Source: Alkaliphilus hydrothermalis (GTDB lineage: Bacteria > Bacillota > Clostridia > Peptostreptococcales > Natronincolaceae). Taken from it: a stretch of 64,000 nt of DNA. Location of the stretch: the NCBI RefSeq assembly GCF_016908555.1, contig NZ_JAFBEE010000001.1:186001-250000 (forward strand), written 5' to 3'. The number at the start of each line of letters is the position of its first letter. The stretch's first letter is position 1. The translations under genes were made by a program, and so were the position numbers. Positions 51,848 through 60,994 of the stretch are shown here, piece by piece. The notes beneath the pieces were generated by a model. That model had not been told where the DNA came from. It ran no database searches and was given only the letters and a program-made list of their open reading frames with translations.

Positions 51848-53014
51848 ATGCTACGGATACTGACAGCAGGAGAATCCCACGGAAGAGGATTGGTAGGAGT
51901 TATAGAAGGACTCCCATCAAATGTCCCCCTAAAGCTAGAATTGATAAATCAAGACCTTAGAAGACGTCAACAGGGATATGGACGTGGTGGACGAATGAAG
52001 ATTGAAAAGGACCAAATAGAGGTGATGTCGGGAATTAGGGGTGGGAAGACTTTAGGTAGCCCCATATCCTTTGTCATTAACAACAGAGACTACGATAATT
52101 GGCGGGAGCATATGGACCCCTTTCAAGAAAATAAAGAAGAACGACGGGTGACAAGACCTAGACCTGGACATGCAGATTTGACTGGTCAGATGAAATACAA
52201 TTTTGATGATATTAGAAATGTATTGGAGCGGAGTAGTGCCAGAGAAACTGCCGTTAGAACTGCGGCGGGGAGTATCGTTAAGCAATTTTTGAAGTGTTTT
52301 AATATAGAAGTCTATAGTCATGTTGTCTCTATAGGGGATGTGCAACTAAATAAGAATTCTAACATGTTTTTCGATACCCAAAATTCAGATGACCTAGTAA
52401 AATTAATTAAAAAAGCTGATGAGTCCCCAGTGAGGTGTATAGACCAAGAAACAGAAGCAGCCATGATTCAAGCTATTGATGAAGCAAAGGCAGATGGAGA
52501 TTCCCTAGGCGGGGTCTTTGAAGTTCATATCACTGGCGTACCAGTTGGGCTGGGGAGTTATGTCCAGTGGGACCGAAAACTAGATGCCAAATTATCCTAT
52601 GCCTTGATGAGTATACAGGGAATCAAAGGGGTGGAGATTGGTGAAGGATTTACCAACACTACAAAACCAGGTTCCCAGGTCCATGATGAGATTTACCACC
52701 AAGAAGGACAGGGTTATCACAGAAAAACCAACTTTGCAGGTGGCATTGAGGGAGGAATGTCCAATGGAGAGACTATTATCCTTCGTTGTGGAATGAAGCC
52801 GATACCTACCCTATATAAACCTTTGCGTACTGTGAATATCCATACTAAGGAAGTAGAAATGGCGACGGTGGAAAGAAGTGATACCTGTGCTGTTCCTGCT
52901 GCTTCTATTGTTGGAGAAATGGTGGCAATATCCGTCATCGGAGAGGAATTCATGCGAAAGTTCGGTGGAGATTCTTTAGAGGAGATTATGAAGCGATGGA
53001 AAGACTATATATAG
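51848..53014 (+). CDS. aroC: Chorismate synthase
   Basis: 388 residues. FMN-dependent enzyme producing chorismate from EPSP. Conserved segments: TAGESHGRGLVGVIEGLPSN, RRQQGYGRGGRMKIE, RPGHADLTGQMKY, ERSSARETAVRTAAG, and the GGIEGGMSNGE loop. The end overlaps aroB by 19 bases. Confidence 0.97.
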   Translation: MLRILTAGESHGRGLVGVIEGLPSNVPLKLELINQDLRRRQQGYGRGGRMKIEKDQIEVMSGIRGGKTLGSPISFVINNRDYDNWREHMDPFQENKEERRVTRPRPGHADLTGQMKYNFDDIRNVLERSSARETAVRTAAGSIVKQFLKCFNIEVYSHVVSIGDVQLNKNSNMFFDTQNSDDLVKLIKKADESPVRCIDQETEAAMIQAIDEAKADGDSLGGVFEVHITGVPVGLGSYVQWDRKLDAKLSYALMSIQGIKGVEIGEGFTNTTKPGSQVHDEIYHQEGQGYHRKTNFAGGIEGGMSNGETIILRCGMKPIPTLYKPLRTVNIHTKEVEMATVERSDTCAVPAASIVGEMVAISVIGEEFMRKFGGDSLEEIMKRWKDYI

Positions 53015-54051
53015 ATTTAGGCAAAAATAGTTATTGGATTGAAATCGGAGAAGGACTCCTTGGTGACTTGAAGGATGCTATGGGGGAGGCAGATCAGTGG
53101 CTTATTATTACCGATGATGTAGTGGACGAACTATATGGAGTAAAAATCCACCAGATACTAAAAAAAGATTTTAGCATCCACAAATATGTCTTTCCTTCGG
53201 GAGAAGGAAGTAAAAATATTGATACGGTTACTCATATTATCAATTTTATGTTGGACCATCAATTCACTAGGCATTCTAAGATTATCGCTTTAGGAGGGGG
53301 TGTAGTGGGGGATATAGCAGGATTTTGTGCCTCCATCTACATGAGGGGTATTGATTTTCTTCAAGTTCCCACCACCCTACTGGCTCAGGTGGACAGCAGT
53401 GTAGGGGGTAAAACAGGGGTTAATATGCCCCAAGGGAAAAATCTTGTGGGAAGTTTTTATCAACCCCAGAAAGTGATTATTGATACTGAAACTTTAAAGA
53501 CCTTATCTCCAAAAGAAATCCTTAGTGGAGTAGGGGAGGTCATAAAGTATGGAATAATCTACGATTATAACTTTTTCAATTATGTAAGAAAAAACGACAA
53601 TCAACTTTTGGCACTAGACCATGATACCCTTAAGTATATTATTTATCGGTGCTGTCAGATTAAAGCCGAAATCGTTTCAAAGGATGAGAAGGAGAAGGGA
53701 CTTCGGAAGATCTTGAACTTTGGTCATACCTTTGGACATGCCCTCGAGGCCATCACCCAGTATGGGGAATATACCCATGGGGAAGCGGTCCTTATAGGGA
53801 TGTATTATGAAGCTAAAATGGCAAAAAAATTGGGGCTACTTAACGATGAATATTACCGCCAAATTCGAGATTTTCTTCAAGGGTTTCAGAAGGAATTAAT
53901 CAATATACGCCTAGATGAACTAATACATGCCATGAAGGGGGATAAAAAGAATCTAAATCAGAGGATCTCCTTTATATTTCCCACCAATCCACAAGAGGTA
54001 AAAGAAGTTTTGCTTTCTGAAGAGGAAGTAAGGGGACTATTGGAAATTTAG
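52996..54051 (+). CDS. aroB: 3-dehydroquinate synthase
   Basis: 351 residues; starts inside the end of aroC. NAD- and metal-dependent. FPSGEGSKNIDTV, LGGGVVGDIAGFCAS, QVPTTLLAQVDSSVGGKTGVN and the zinc-ligand segments LNFGHTFGHALEA and YTHGEAVLIGM are all intact. Confidence 0.96.
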   Translation: MERLYIDLGKNSYWIEIGEGLLGDLKDAMGEADQWLIITDDVVDELYGVKIHQILKKDFSIHKYVFPSGEGSKNIDTVTHIINFMLDHQFTRHSKIIALGGGVVGDIAGFCASIYMRGIDFLQVPTTLLAQVDSSVGGKTGVNMPQGKNLVGSFYQPQKVIIDTETLKTLSPKEILSGVGEVIKYGIIYDYNFFNYVRKNDNQLLALDHDTLKYIIYRCCQIKAEIVSKDEKEKGLRKILNFGHTFGHALEAITQYGEYTHGEAVLIGMYYEAKMAKKLGLLNDEYYRQIRDFLQGFQKELINIRLDELIHAMKGDKKNLNQRISFIFPTNPQEVKEVLLSEEEVRGLLEI

Positions 54052-54141
54052 GGAGTTTGGAATTTAGGAGCTTAGAAATAGACATATTCGGATGTTCAGA
54101 TATTCAGATAATCAGAATACAAAATAATAGGGGGTTTTAAG

Positions 54142-54987
54142 ATGGATCGGCTAATAACAGGAAAGACAAAGCTTTATGCAGTCATTGGAGATCCTATTTC
54201 CCATAGCATATCACCAGAAATACATAATCGTATTTTTAAAGAATTAGATATAGACGGCAACTATATTTCCTTAAGAATCCCATCAAATGAATTAAGGGAA
54301 TCGATGGGTCTGCTTAGAAATAACTTTAAAGGCTTCAATGTCACCATCCCCCATAAGGAGGCCATCATTCCCCTCTTGGATGAGCTGGATGAAAGGGCTA
54401 AAATCTACGGAGCTGTTAATACTGTAAAGATAGAGGATGGAAAGCTCAAGGGATATAACACAGATGGCTATGGATTTGTGAAGAGCCTAGAGGATTTAAA
54501 GATTCCCCTAGAGGATAAAAGTGTGATGGTATTGGGGGCTGGTGGTGCTGCTAGAGTGATTGCCTATGAATTATTGGTCAAAGGCTGTGATGTCACTATT
54601 GCCAATCGAAACTTGGAAAAAGCCAAAAACCTAAAGGGAAATCTGATGGAGGCTACTGGTAAAGAGTCAAAAGTAGTAAGCCTGGGGAATATTGCTGGAG
54701 CATACCAAATTATAGTAAATACCACACCTGTAGGCATGTCAGCCACAGCAGACCAAATGCCAATAACAGAGGATATTATAAAAAAGGCAGAGATAGTGTA
54801 TGATTTAATTTATAACCCAAACCCAACGAAGCTACTGAAGGTGGCAAAACAATATAACTGTCGGGTGATAAATGGGCTTACTATGTTGTTTTATCAGGCT
54901 GTGAAGGCAGAGGAGATTTGGTTGGGGAATTCAATTTCTGATCTTCTTGCATCAAAGGTACTGACGGTTATGACAAAGAATAAATAA
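54142..54987 (+). CDS. aroE: Shikimate dehydrogenase
   Basis: 281 residues. NADP-dependent reduction of 3-dehydroshikimate. Substrate site YAVIGDPISHSISPEIHN and FNVTIPHKEAI (catalytic K), AVNTV, NTDGYGF; the nucleotide fold has VLGAGGAARVIAYEL followed by ANRNLEKA. The ~90-bp gap to aroB holds short imperfect repeats of TTCAGAT(A). Confidence 0.95.
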   Translation: MDRLITGKTKLYAVIGDPISHSISPEIHNRIFKELDIDGNYISLRIPSNELRESMGLLRNNFKGFNVTIPHKEAIIPLLDELDERAKIYGAVNTVKIEDGKLKGYNTDGYGFVKSLEDLKIPLEDKSVMVLGAGGAARVIAYELLVKGCDVTIANRNLEKAKNLKGNLMEATGKESKVVSLGNIAGAYQIIVNTTPVGMSATADQMPITEDIIKKAEIVYDLIYNPNPTKLLKVAKQYNCRVINGLTMLFYQAVKAEEIWLGNSISDLLASKVLTVMTKNK

Positions 54988-55015
54988 TAGGGAATGATTA
55001 AGAGGTGGTTATGGA

Positions 55016-55792
55016 GTGACAGAACTAGACAAACTAAGAAACCAAATAGACCATTGGGATCAACAACTGGTAAAAGCCTTTGAAGGTCGTTTAGAAACAG
55101 TGATGGAGATTCTGGAATATAAACGAAAAGCAGGACTACCTATTTATGATAGAAGTAGGGAAGAAAAAGTCATAAAACGAATATTAGGGAAATTAAACAA
55201 ACCTGAATTTAAACAAGAAACAGAAACCTTATTTCGACAAATCATTGCCATCAGCAAAAAAATCCAATCTAAAACCCTCTTCCCCTTTAATATCGTCTTA
55301 ATAGGTTTTATGGGGACGGGAAAAACTACAATAGGGAAGCTTTTATCCAAGGGTTTAGATATGGAGTTTGTAGATTTAGATACATTGATCGAAGAACGAT
55401 TGGGCATGAAGATTTCCCAGTACTTTGAAAAAGAAGGTGAAGCTGCTTTTCGAAAGGTGGAGAAGGCCATCGTAGAGGAAGTAAGTTCTCGTGCAAATAT
55501 CGTCATCTCCTGTGGGGGAGGAGTGGTGTTGGATCAAGAAAATATTGCGAATCTAAAAAAGAATGGCAAGCTCCTGCTACTACAAGCGAAGGTAGAGACA
55601 GTTCTTGAACGACTAAAAGAAGATGATACTCGCCCCCTCTTAAAAGCTCAAGACCTTGTTGTCAAGATTAAAGATTTATTAGATGCACGGGGAAGTCTAT
55701 ATATTAAATCCGCTGACTATGTTTTTGATACTGATGGTAAAAAACCACAAGATATTGTAGATGAAGTAATTAAAAGACTTCTTAATCACTAA
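55016..55792 (+). CDS. Chorismate mutase-shikimate kinase fusion protein
   Basis: 258 residues from a GTG after AGAGGTGG. Residues ~1-85 form an AroQ-class chorismate mutase (LDKLRNQIDHWDQQLVKAF, ILEYKRKAGLPIYDRSREE); residues ~93-258 are shikimate kinase with the P-loop GFMGTGKT, the shikimate site DLDTLIEERLGMKI, SCGGGVV, and the lid arginine in DDTRPLL. One polypeptide therefore does steps before EPSP and after chorismate. The two domains are collinear and complete, and no frameshift is seen. Confidence 0.93.
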   Translation: MTELDKLRNQIDHWDQQLVKAFEGRLETVMEILEYKRKAGLPIYDRSREEKVIKRILGKLNKPEFKQETETLFRQIIAISKKIQSKTLFPFNIVLIGFMGTGKTTIGKLLSKGLDMEFVDLDTLIEERLGMKISQYFEKEGEAAFRKVEKAIVEEVSSRANIVISCGGGVVLDQENIANLKKNGKLLLLQAKVETVLERLKEDDTRPLLKAQDLVVKIKDLLDARGSLYIKSADYVFDTDGKKPQDIVDEVIKRLLNH

Positions 55793-55909
55793 TTGATGGA
55801 ATAAAAGTCTGATTAATTTGTCAATACATGCATGATACTAAAAGCTAAATTTAAACAAAAAAGTATTTTTTAGAAAAAAATAGATTTTAGAAAGAATTTT
55901 TGAAAAATT

Positions 55910-55938
55910 GAAGGTATTTGGGATTTTTCATAGAATAA
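55910..55938 (+). promoter_or_regulatory. SigH-like promoter of spoVS
   Basis: GAAGGTATT (55910-55918; one mismatch to RNAGGAWWW), an 11-base spacer and ATAGAATAA (55930-55938; fits RNNGAATWW). Bacillus spoVS is SigH-dependent. Confidence 0.6.
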
Positions 55939-55994
55939 TATACAGTGCATCCAAAATATATTAAGCTAGTTCATGAAAAGGGGGCAACATTACA

Positions 55995-56255
55995 ATGGAA
56001 GTATTAAAAGTATCAGCAAAATCAAACCCAAATTCTGTAGCAGGAGCACTAGCTGGAGTTCTTAGGGAACGTGGCGCAGCCGAAATCCAAGCTATTGGAG
56101 CAGGTGCTCTAAATCAAGCAGTTAAAGCAGTGGCAATCGCACGAGGTTTCGTAGCTCCAAGTGGATTAGATTTGATCTGTGTCCCTGCTTTTACGGATAT
56201 TATCATTGATGGTGAAGAAAGAACTGCCATTAAGCTAATTGTAGAACCAAGATAA
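55995..56255 (+). CDS. spoVS: Stage V sporulation protein S
   Basis: 86 residues, exactly the family length and very conserved (VSAKSNPNSVAGALAGVLRE, QAIGAGALNQAVKAVAIARG). A small Alba-like-fold protein needed for coat assembly and dehydration of spores in Bacillus; its molecular role is unclear. It has its own promoter and terminator. In Bacillus it is close to rny; here the aro operon intervenes. Confidence 0.97.
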   Translation: MEVLKVSAKSNPNSVAGALAGVLRERGAAEIQAIGAGALNQAVKAVAIARGFVAPSGLDLICVPAFTDIIIDGEERTAIKLIVEPR

Positions 56256-56270
56256 TTAAGTTACTGATAC

Positions 56271-56300
56271 AAAGTCTGCTAGAGGATAGCAGACTTTTTT
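56271..56300 (+). terminator. Intrinsic terminator after spoVS
   Basis: A perfect 10-bp stem (56271-56280 with 56288-56297), a 7-base loop, and a run of T to 56300. Confidence 0.92.
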
Positions 56301-56403
56301 CTGTAAAAGGCAGTAAAGTAATTAGTTGGAAGTTTCTTATAGATTCATAGGAGCTTGGGGATAATAAAAAAGTATACTATTTAACCTTTAAAGGAGATTA
56401 TGT

Positions 56404-57231
56404 ATGAGATATATTGATATGCACACCCATACCACAGCCTCCGATGGAGTACTGTCTCCCAAAGAAATTATTGACTATGCCATCGAAAAGGAGCTACAGG
56501 GAATAGCTATAACGGATCATGATACGGTAGCAGGTATAGCAGAAGCTATTGCTTATGGAGATTCCAAAGAGGATTTTCTTGTAATTCCTGGAATTGAATT
56601 GAGCACCGATCATGAAGGAGAAGAAATTCATATTTTAGGGTACATGATAGATTATAAAGATAAAGACTTTTTAAACCTTCTAAATCTGTTGAAGAACGAA
56701 CGCAGGGAAAGGGCAATAAAAATTATTAAGAAGTTAAATGCCCTAGGTTTTACGATGACATTTGAAGAAGTAAAGAAACTGACGGAGGATGGAAATATCG
56801 GTAGGCCTCATATAGCAAAGGTCATGATTGAAAAAGGTTATGTATCTAATGTAAAACTCGCCTTTGAAAAATACTTGAATAAGGATGGACCAGCCTTTGT
56901 GCCCAGATATAAAATTACTCCAGCAGAAGCAATAAAGGAAATTAAACGAGTTGGAGGCTATGCAGTTGTAGCCCATCCTGGTCTAATTAGATACAATCAT
57001 ACATTACAACAAATCATCGAGGCTGGGATAGATGGTATTGAAGTCTTTCATCCTGATAATAGTGATACAAAATATGACTATTATATGGGCTTAGCAGAGA
57101 AGAACGGGTTGTTTATTACAGGAGGTTCAGATTTTCATCACCCTCCAGCTAGGGAAACCCATCATGGGGACTTGGGGTGTGTTAGAGTCCCCACCGACTA
57201 TATTGAAGTGATGTTACACGAACAAAAATAA
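56404..57231 (+). CDS. PHP-domain phosphoesterase (TrpH/YciV/RNase AM-like)
   Basis: 275 residues. The trinuclear-metal PHP motifs are in order: DMHTHTTASDG, ITDHDTVAG, IPGIELST, HILGY, VVAHPGL and GSDFHH. The short form without other domains fits the TrpH family; characterised members hydrolyse 3',5'-nucleoside bisphosphates (pAp) or the 5' ends of RNA. Such activity would complement NrnA in this window. That role is inference. Confidence 0.88.
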   Translation: MRYIDMHTHTTASDGVLSPKEIIDYAIEKELQGIAITDHDTVAGIAEAIAYGDSKEDFLVIPGIELSTDHEGEEIHILGYMIDYKDKDFLNLLNLLKNERRERAIKIIKKLNALGFTMTFEEVKKLTEDGNIGRPHIAKVMIEKGYVSNVKLAFEKYLNKDGPAFVPRYKITPAEAIKEIKRVGGYAVVAHPGLIRYNHTLQQIIEAGIDGIEVFHPDNSDTKYDYYMGLAEKNGLFITGGSDFHHPPARETHHGDLGCVRVPTDYIEVMLHEQK

Positions 57232-57303
57232 AATAATCGAGAATAATATAAAGAAAATATAATAATTTTAATTTGCTTGAGTCCTAGAAAAACAAAGAAA
57301 AAT

Positions 57304-57333
57304 TTGTTAAAATATGAATGAATGAATTATATT
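57304..57333 (+). promoter_or_regulatory. Possible promoter of the aminotransferase gene
   Basis: TTGTTA (57304-57309), an 18-base spacer, TATATT (57328-57333). Weak by sequence. Confidence 0.35.
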
Positions 57334-57374
57334 ACTTAGAAAAAAACTATTGACTATGCCATGGAGGGAAAAAA

Positions 57375-58568
57375 ATGAATATTAAACTCTCGGAAAAAAA
57401 TCAAAAAATTGCTGCATCAGTAACATTAGCCATTGATTCAAAGGCTAAGCAAATGCAGGCGGAAGGCATTAATGTAATCAGTTTTGGTGTTGGTGAGCCA
57501 GATTTCAATACACCTGATCATATTAAAAAGGCGGCTATCGAAGCTATGGATAAAGGGATCACTAGATATACAGCGGCTTCTGGTCTACCAAAATTTAGAG
57601 AAGCTATTTGTACAAAGCTTAAGGAAGATAACGGTGTAGAGTACACTCCAGATCAAATTGTTGTATCAAATGGAGCTAAGCAATCATTGTTTAATTCTCT
57701 ACAAGCAATTTGTAATCCAGGGGACGAAGTTATAGTTCCTGTTCCATATTGGGTAAGCTATGTAGAGTTGGTGAAAATGGCAGATGCGGTGCCAGTATTT
57801 GTAGAATCTACTGAAGCAACAGAATTCAAAATCCGTAAAGAAGATCTTTTAGCTGCTATTACACCGAAAACAAAAGCTCTATTATTAAATAGTCCATCAA
57901 ATCCAACAGGCTCTCTATATACTAGAGAAGAGTTAGAAGCGATTGCAGAGGTGGCAGTTGAAAAGAATATTATTATTATAGCAGATGAGATTTATGAAAA
58001 ATTAGCCTATGACGGGGCTGAACATATTAGTATTGCCAGTTTAAATGAAAAGATTAAAGACTTAACCATCATTATTAATGGGATGTCTAAGGCATATGCC
58101 ATGACAGGATGGAGAATTGGATACACAGCGTCCAACTCCCAAATCGCAAAAATCATGGGTAACTACCAAAGCCACGCTACTTCTCATCCAAATACAATTG
58201 CTCAATATGCCAGTATTGAAGCGTTATTAGGGGATCAGACACCTGTTGAGGATATGAGACAGGCATTTGATGAGAGAAGAAAATTCATGGTAGAAAGAAT
58301 CAATAGTATAGACAATATTTCCTGTATTACTCCAAAAGGTGCTTTCTATGTAATGATGAACATTACTCAATTAATGGGTAAAGAAATCAAAGGTAGAAAG
58401 ATTAATGGATCAATGGACTTTGCTTCTTTAATATTAGAGGAAGGAAATGTCGCTTTAGTTCCAGGAGTTGCTTTTGGAATAGAAGGATTTGTTCGTCTTT
58501 CTTATGCTAACTCAATCGAGAACATCAAAGAAGGATTGAACCGTATTGAAGCAATTATAAAGGCTTAG
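57375..58568 (+). CDS. Class I pyridoxal-phosphate aminotransferase (aspartate type, subgroup Ib)
   Basis: 397 residues. VISFGVGEPDFNTPDHIKK and the PLP-phosphate-binding region are at the N-terminus; SNPTGSLYTREEL, IIADEIYEKLAYDG, and the Schiff-base lysine in INGMSKAYAMTGWRIGY (~residue 235). The fit is to the AspB-type Ib aspartate aminotransferases. Some members also use aromatic 2-oxo acids or prephenate, which would connect to the aro operon 2 kb upstream; the substrate is not resolvable here. Confidence 0.92.
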   Translation: MNIKLSEKNQKIAASVTLAIDSKAKQMQAEGINVISFGVGEPDFNTPDHIKKAAIEAMDKGITRYTAASGLPKFREAICTKLKEDNGVEYTPDQIVVSNGAKQSLFNSLQAICNPGDEVIVPVPYWVSYVELVKMADAVPVFVESTEATEFKIRKEDLLAAITPKTKALLLNSPSNPTGSLYTREELEAIAEVAVEKNIIIIADEIYEKLAYDGAEHISIASLNEKIKDLTIIINGMSKAYAMTGWRIGYTASNSQIAKIMGNYQSHATSHPNTIAQYASIEALLGDQTPVEDMRQAFDERRKFMVERINSIDNISCITPKGAFYVMMNITQLMGKEIKGRKINGSMDFASLILEEGNVALVPGVAFGIEGFVRLSYANSIENIKEGLNRIEAIIKA

Positions 58569-58596
58569 ATAATGGTATTACTTCTCTTGAGATAAT

Positions 58597-58647
58597 AAAA
58601 AGAACCTAAGGAAATCGGGTAATGCTGATTTTCTTTCGTTCTTTTTT
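58597..58647 (+). terminator. Intrinsic terminator after the aminotransferase gene
   Basis: A long imperfect stem (AAAAAGAAC 58597-58605 with GTTCTTTTT 58638-58646, and an inner GGAAATC/GATTTTC) with T tail. Confidence 0.85.
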
Positions 58648-58709
58648 GAATGACATGCCAGTAGGCGAAGATTAGTCCTAAAAGTAGATAATGAAAGGAG
58701 TATGAAAAA

Positions 58710-60143
58710 ATGAGTAGACCAACCTATCAAAATCCATTAATAGAGAGATATTCTAGTAAAGAAATGACTTACATTTTTTCACCAGATAACAAATTTATTA
58801 CTTGGAGAAAATTATGGATCGCTTTAGCGGAATCTCAAAAAGAGATGGGGCTGAATATTACTGATGAGCAAATTGAGGAACTGAAGGCAAACCGAGATCA
58901 TATCAATTATGACGTAGCCATTCAAAGAGAGAAGGAAACAAGACATGATGTTATGTCCCATGTTTTCGCCTATGGACAACAATGTCCTAAAGCAAAGGGG
59001 ATTATCCATTTAGGAGCCACCAGTGCGTTTGTTGGAGATAATACGGATGTAATTGTTATGAGGGATGCCCTAAAGCTTATCAAAGTAAAAATGGTCAACC
59101 TATTCAATGTTTTAGCTAATTTCTGTGATGAATACAAGGATTTACCGACACTTGGATTTACTCATTTTCAACCTGCACAGCTGACAACAGTAGGAAAGCG
59201 GGCTACTCTATGGTTGCATGATCTACTAATGGATTTTGAAAACCTAGAGTATCAACTGGACCGAATGAAGCTAAGGGGTGTTAAAGGTACGACCGGTACA
59301 CAAGCAAGCTTCTACAATTTATTCAACAATAACCATGAAAAAGTTAAAGAACTAGAAGGGCGAGTAGCCAATAAAATGGGTTTCAATAAGACCTTCCCTG
59401 TTACTGGACAAACCTACTCTAGAAAACTTGACAACGAGGTTTTAGCAATATTAAGCGGAATCGCTCAAAGCTTGCATAAGATGACGAATGATTTAAGAAT
59501 TCTCCAAAGCCTAAAGGAAATCGAAGAGCCATTTGAGAAAAATCAAATCGGGTCTTCTGCAATGGCATATAAGCGAAATCCAATGAGAAGTGAGAGAATC
59601 GCCTCCTTAGCAAGATATGTTATGGCCTCCACTCAAAATACAGCAATGACTGTATCTACCCAATGGTTTGAAAGAACCCTTGATGATTCTGCCAATAGAA
59701 GAATTGTTCTCCCAGAAGCTTTTATGGCGACAGACGCAATTTTAGATATTGCCATCAATGTGAGCAACGGACTAGTGGTATACGAAAAGATGATTCAACA
59801 ACATATCAGCAATGAACTTCCCTTCATGGCTACTGAGAACATCCTAATGGAGGCAGTAAAGCAGGGGGGAGATCGTCAAGAACTTCATGAAAAAATAAGA
59901 GTTCATTCTATGGAGGCAGCAAAACAAGTTAAGATTGAAGGGAAGTCAAATGACTTGATTCAAAGGATTCAAGAGGATGCTGATTTTAACTTAACTAAAG
60001 AACAATTAGACGAGCTGATGGATGCAAGAAATTTTGTTGGTAGAGCGCCAGAACAGGTTGTGGATTTTCTTAAAGAATATATATATCCTATAGTAAATGC
60101 TAATAGAGACTTGATCGGAATAGAAGTTGATTTAAAGGTTTAA
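58710..60143 (+). CDS. purB: Adenylosuccinate lyase
   Basis: 477 residues; the long PurB form. It cleaves SAICAR and adenylosuccinate in purine synthesis. Conserved regions: TRHDVMSHVFAYG (substrate histidine), HLGATSAFVGDNTD, FTHFQPAQLTTVGKR (catalytic TH), and the fumarase-superfamily signature GSSAMAYKRNPMRSE (~residue 290). It is not in a pur operon here; it is flanked by terminators. Confidence 0.96.
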   Translation: MSRPTYQNPLIERYSSKEMTYIFSPDNKFITWRKLWIALAESQKEMGLNITDEQIEELKANRDHINYDVAIQREKETRHDVMSHVFAYGQQCPKAKGIIHLGATSAFVGDNTDVIVMRDALKLIKVKMVNLFNVLANFCDEYKDLPTLGFTHFQPAQLTTVGKRATLWLHDLLMDFENLEYQLDRMKLRGVKGTTGTQASFYNLFNNNHEKVKELEGRVANKMGFNKTFPVTGQTYSRKLDNEVLAILSGIAQSLHKMTNDLRILQSLKEIEEPFEKNQIGSSAMAYKRNPMRSERIASLARYVMASTQNTAMTVSTQWFERTLDDSANRRIVLPEAFMATDAILDIAINVSNGLVVYEKMIQQHISNELPFMATENILMEAVKQGGDRQELHEKIRVHSMEAAKQVKIEGKSNDLIQRIQEDADFNLTKEQLDELMDARNFVGRAPEQVVDFLKEYIYPIVNANRDLIGIEVDLKV

Positions 60144-60157
60144 ATTTCAATAATCCC

Positions 60158-60189
60158 AAGTAGCCTACGGGCTACTTTTTTTCTTTTTG
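60158..60189 (+). terminator. Intrinsic terminator after purB
   Basis: AAGTAGC (60158-60164) pairs with GCTACTT (60171-60177), loop CTACGG, followed by a long T-rich run. Confidence 0.88.
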
Positions 60190-60396
60190 GATAACAACAT
60201 GGTAAAGTAAAGGATCATCAGACGAAAAGTAATAAATGAATTACATAGATCCAAGGTGTATCATTTAGCAGAGTATTTGTATATATTAAACATACAGAAA
60301 ATTATAAAAATAATAATATTAAAAGTTTAACCTTCATATGTCGAATAATTTGGTAAATTTTATAAACTTTTAACAAGGAAATTTTACTGGTGAATA

Positions 60397-60425
60397 TTGT
60401 CTTTAATGAGGGAATAGTATATTAT
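60397..60425 (+). promoter_or_regulatory. Promoter candidate for the 60.6-64 kb operon
   Basis: TTGTCT (60397-60402), a 17-base spacer, TATTAT (60420-60425). Confidence 0.5.
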
Positions 60426-60597
60426 AAATATAGGAAATTTTTATTTATTTTGGGAAAATTATATTTTTGCATATGAAATATGAAGAATTCAACATTTAAT
60501 ATTCAGAATATTAAATATTTAATAAGTCATAATCCTAAGACGACCCAATGATTAATTGTTAAGGCTTTATTCTTTAATAAAAAAGGAGGGGTTGAAG

Positions 60598-60813
60598 ATG
60601 AGTTCTGCAACAATCTTAAATGTATTAGAACGCTGTATATTTTGTAGCTCAACTAACATAAGAGATGGCGTACCCTTTAATAGCATGGTTACTCTAAAAA
60701 CCGATCACTTTGCCAGTCATCAAACCTACGCTGATATCTGTATGGACTGTGGGAGTATTCTTAGAAACTATATTGAGACAGGTAAAACAAGATCTTCTTT
60801 TATTAAATTATAA
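60598..60813 (+). CDS. Small protein with two CxxC pairs, unknown function
   Basis: 71 residues from an ATG after AAAGGAGGGG; an upstream in-frame ATG (60556) lacks a ribosome site. CIFC (~residues 13-16) and CMDC (~48-51) could bind one zinc or iron ion as a zinc-ribbon-like knuckle. There is no membrane or signal segment. It opens the right-end gene cluster, 181 bases ahead of the [2Fe-2S] subunit. I do not recognise a named family. A regulatory or accessory role is inference only. Confidence 0.65.
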   Translation: MSSATILNVLERCIFCSSTNIRDGVPFNSMVTLKTDHFASHQTYADICMDCGSILRNYIETGKTRSSFIKL

Positions 60814-60950
60814 TCTATTATTGTTTTGTTTAGAAACATGCTTAAAACAAACTTAATAGTGTCGCTTATCAAAACATTAACGAATAACTTAGAGTGTAAT
60901 AATTTCATCTGTGTACTTGACTTGATCTATGTAGCTCTAGGATTCTCTCC

Positions 60951-60978
60951 TGATAAAGGGGAAAATCCCTTAATATCA
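60951..60978 (+). promoter_or_regulatory. Hairpin just upstream of the [2Fe-2S] subunit gene
   Basis: AAGGG (60956-60960 region) pairs with CCCTT (60967-60971) with flanking TGATA/TATCA. It lies directly before AGGAGGTG (60981-60988). Confidence 0.4.
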
Positions 60979-60994
60979 ACAGGAGGTGTTTTAC

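Larger units (their letters stand above)
60144..60597. other. 454-bp AT-rich region upstream of the right-end operon
   Basis: It holds the purB terminator (60158-60189), a promoter candidate (60397-60425), and dyad-like AT-rich stretches (AATATTCAGAATATT at ~60499-60513). No coding potential seen. I looked for a sigma-54 site and found none with GG-N10-GC spacing. Confidence 0.6.

Noticed and set aside
54052..54141. Possible tandem repeat before aroE
   Set aside because: Only two to three imperfect copies of an AT-rich 9-mer are present; this is within chance for such sequence.
60190..60597. Sigma-54 promoter for the dehydrogenase operon
   Set aside because: The GG and GC elements around 60451-60473 are 14-15 bases apart instead of 10, so the spacing does not fit.
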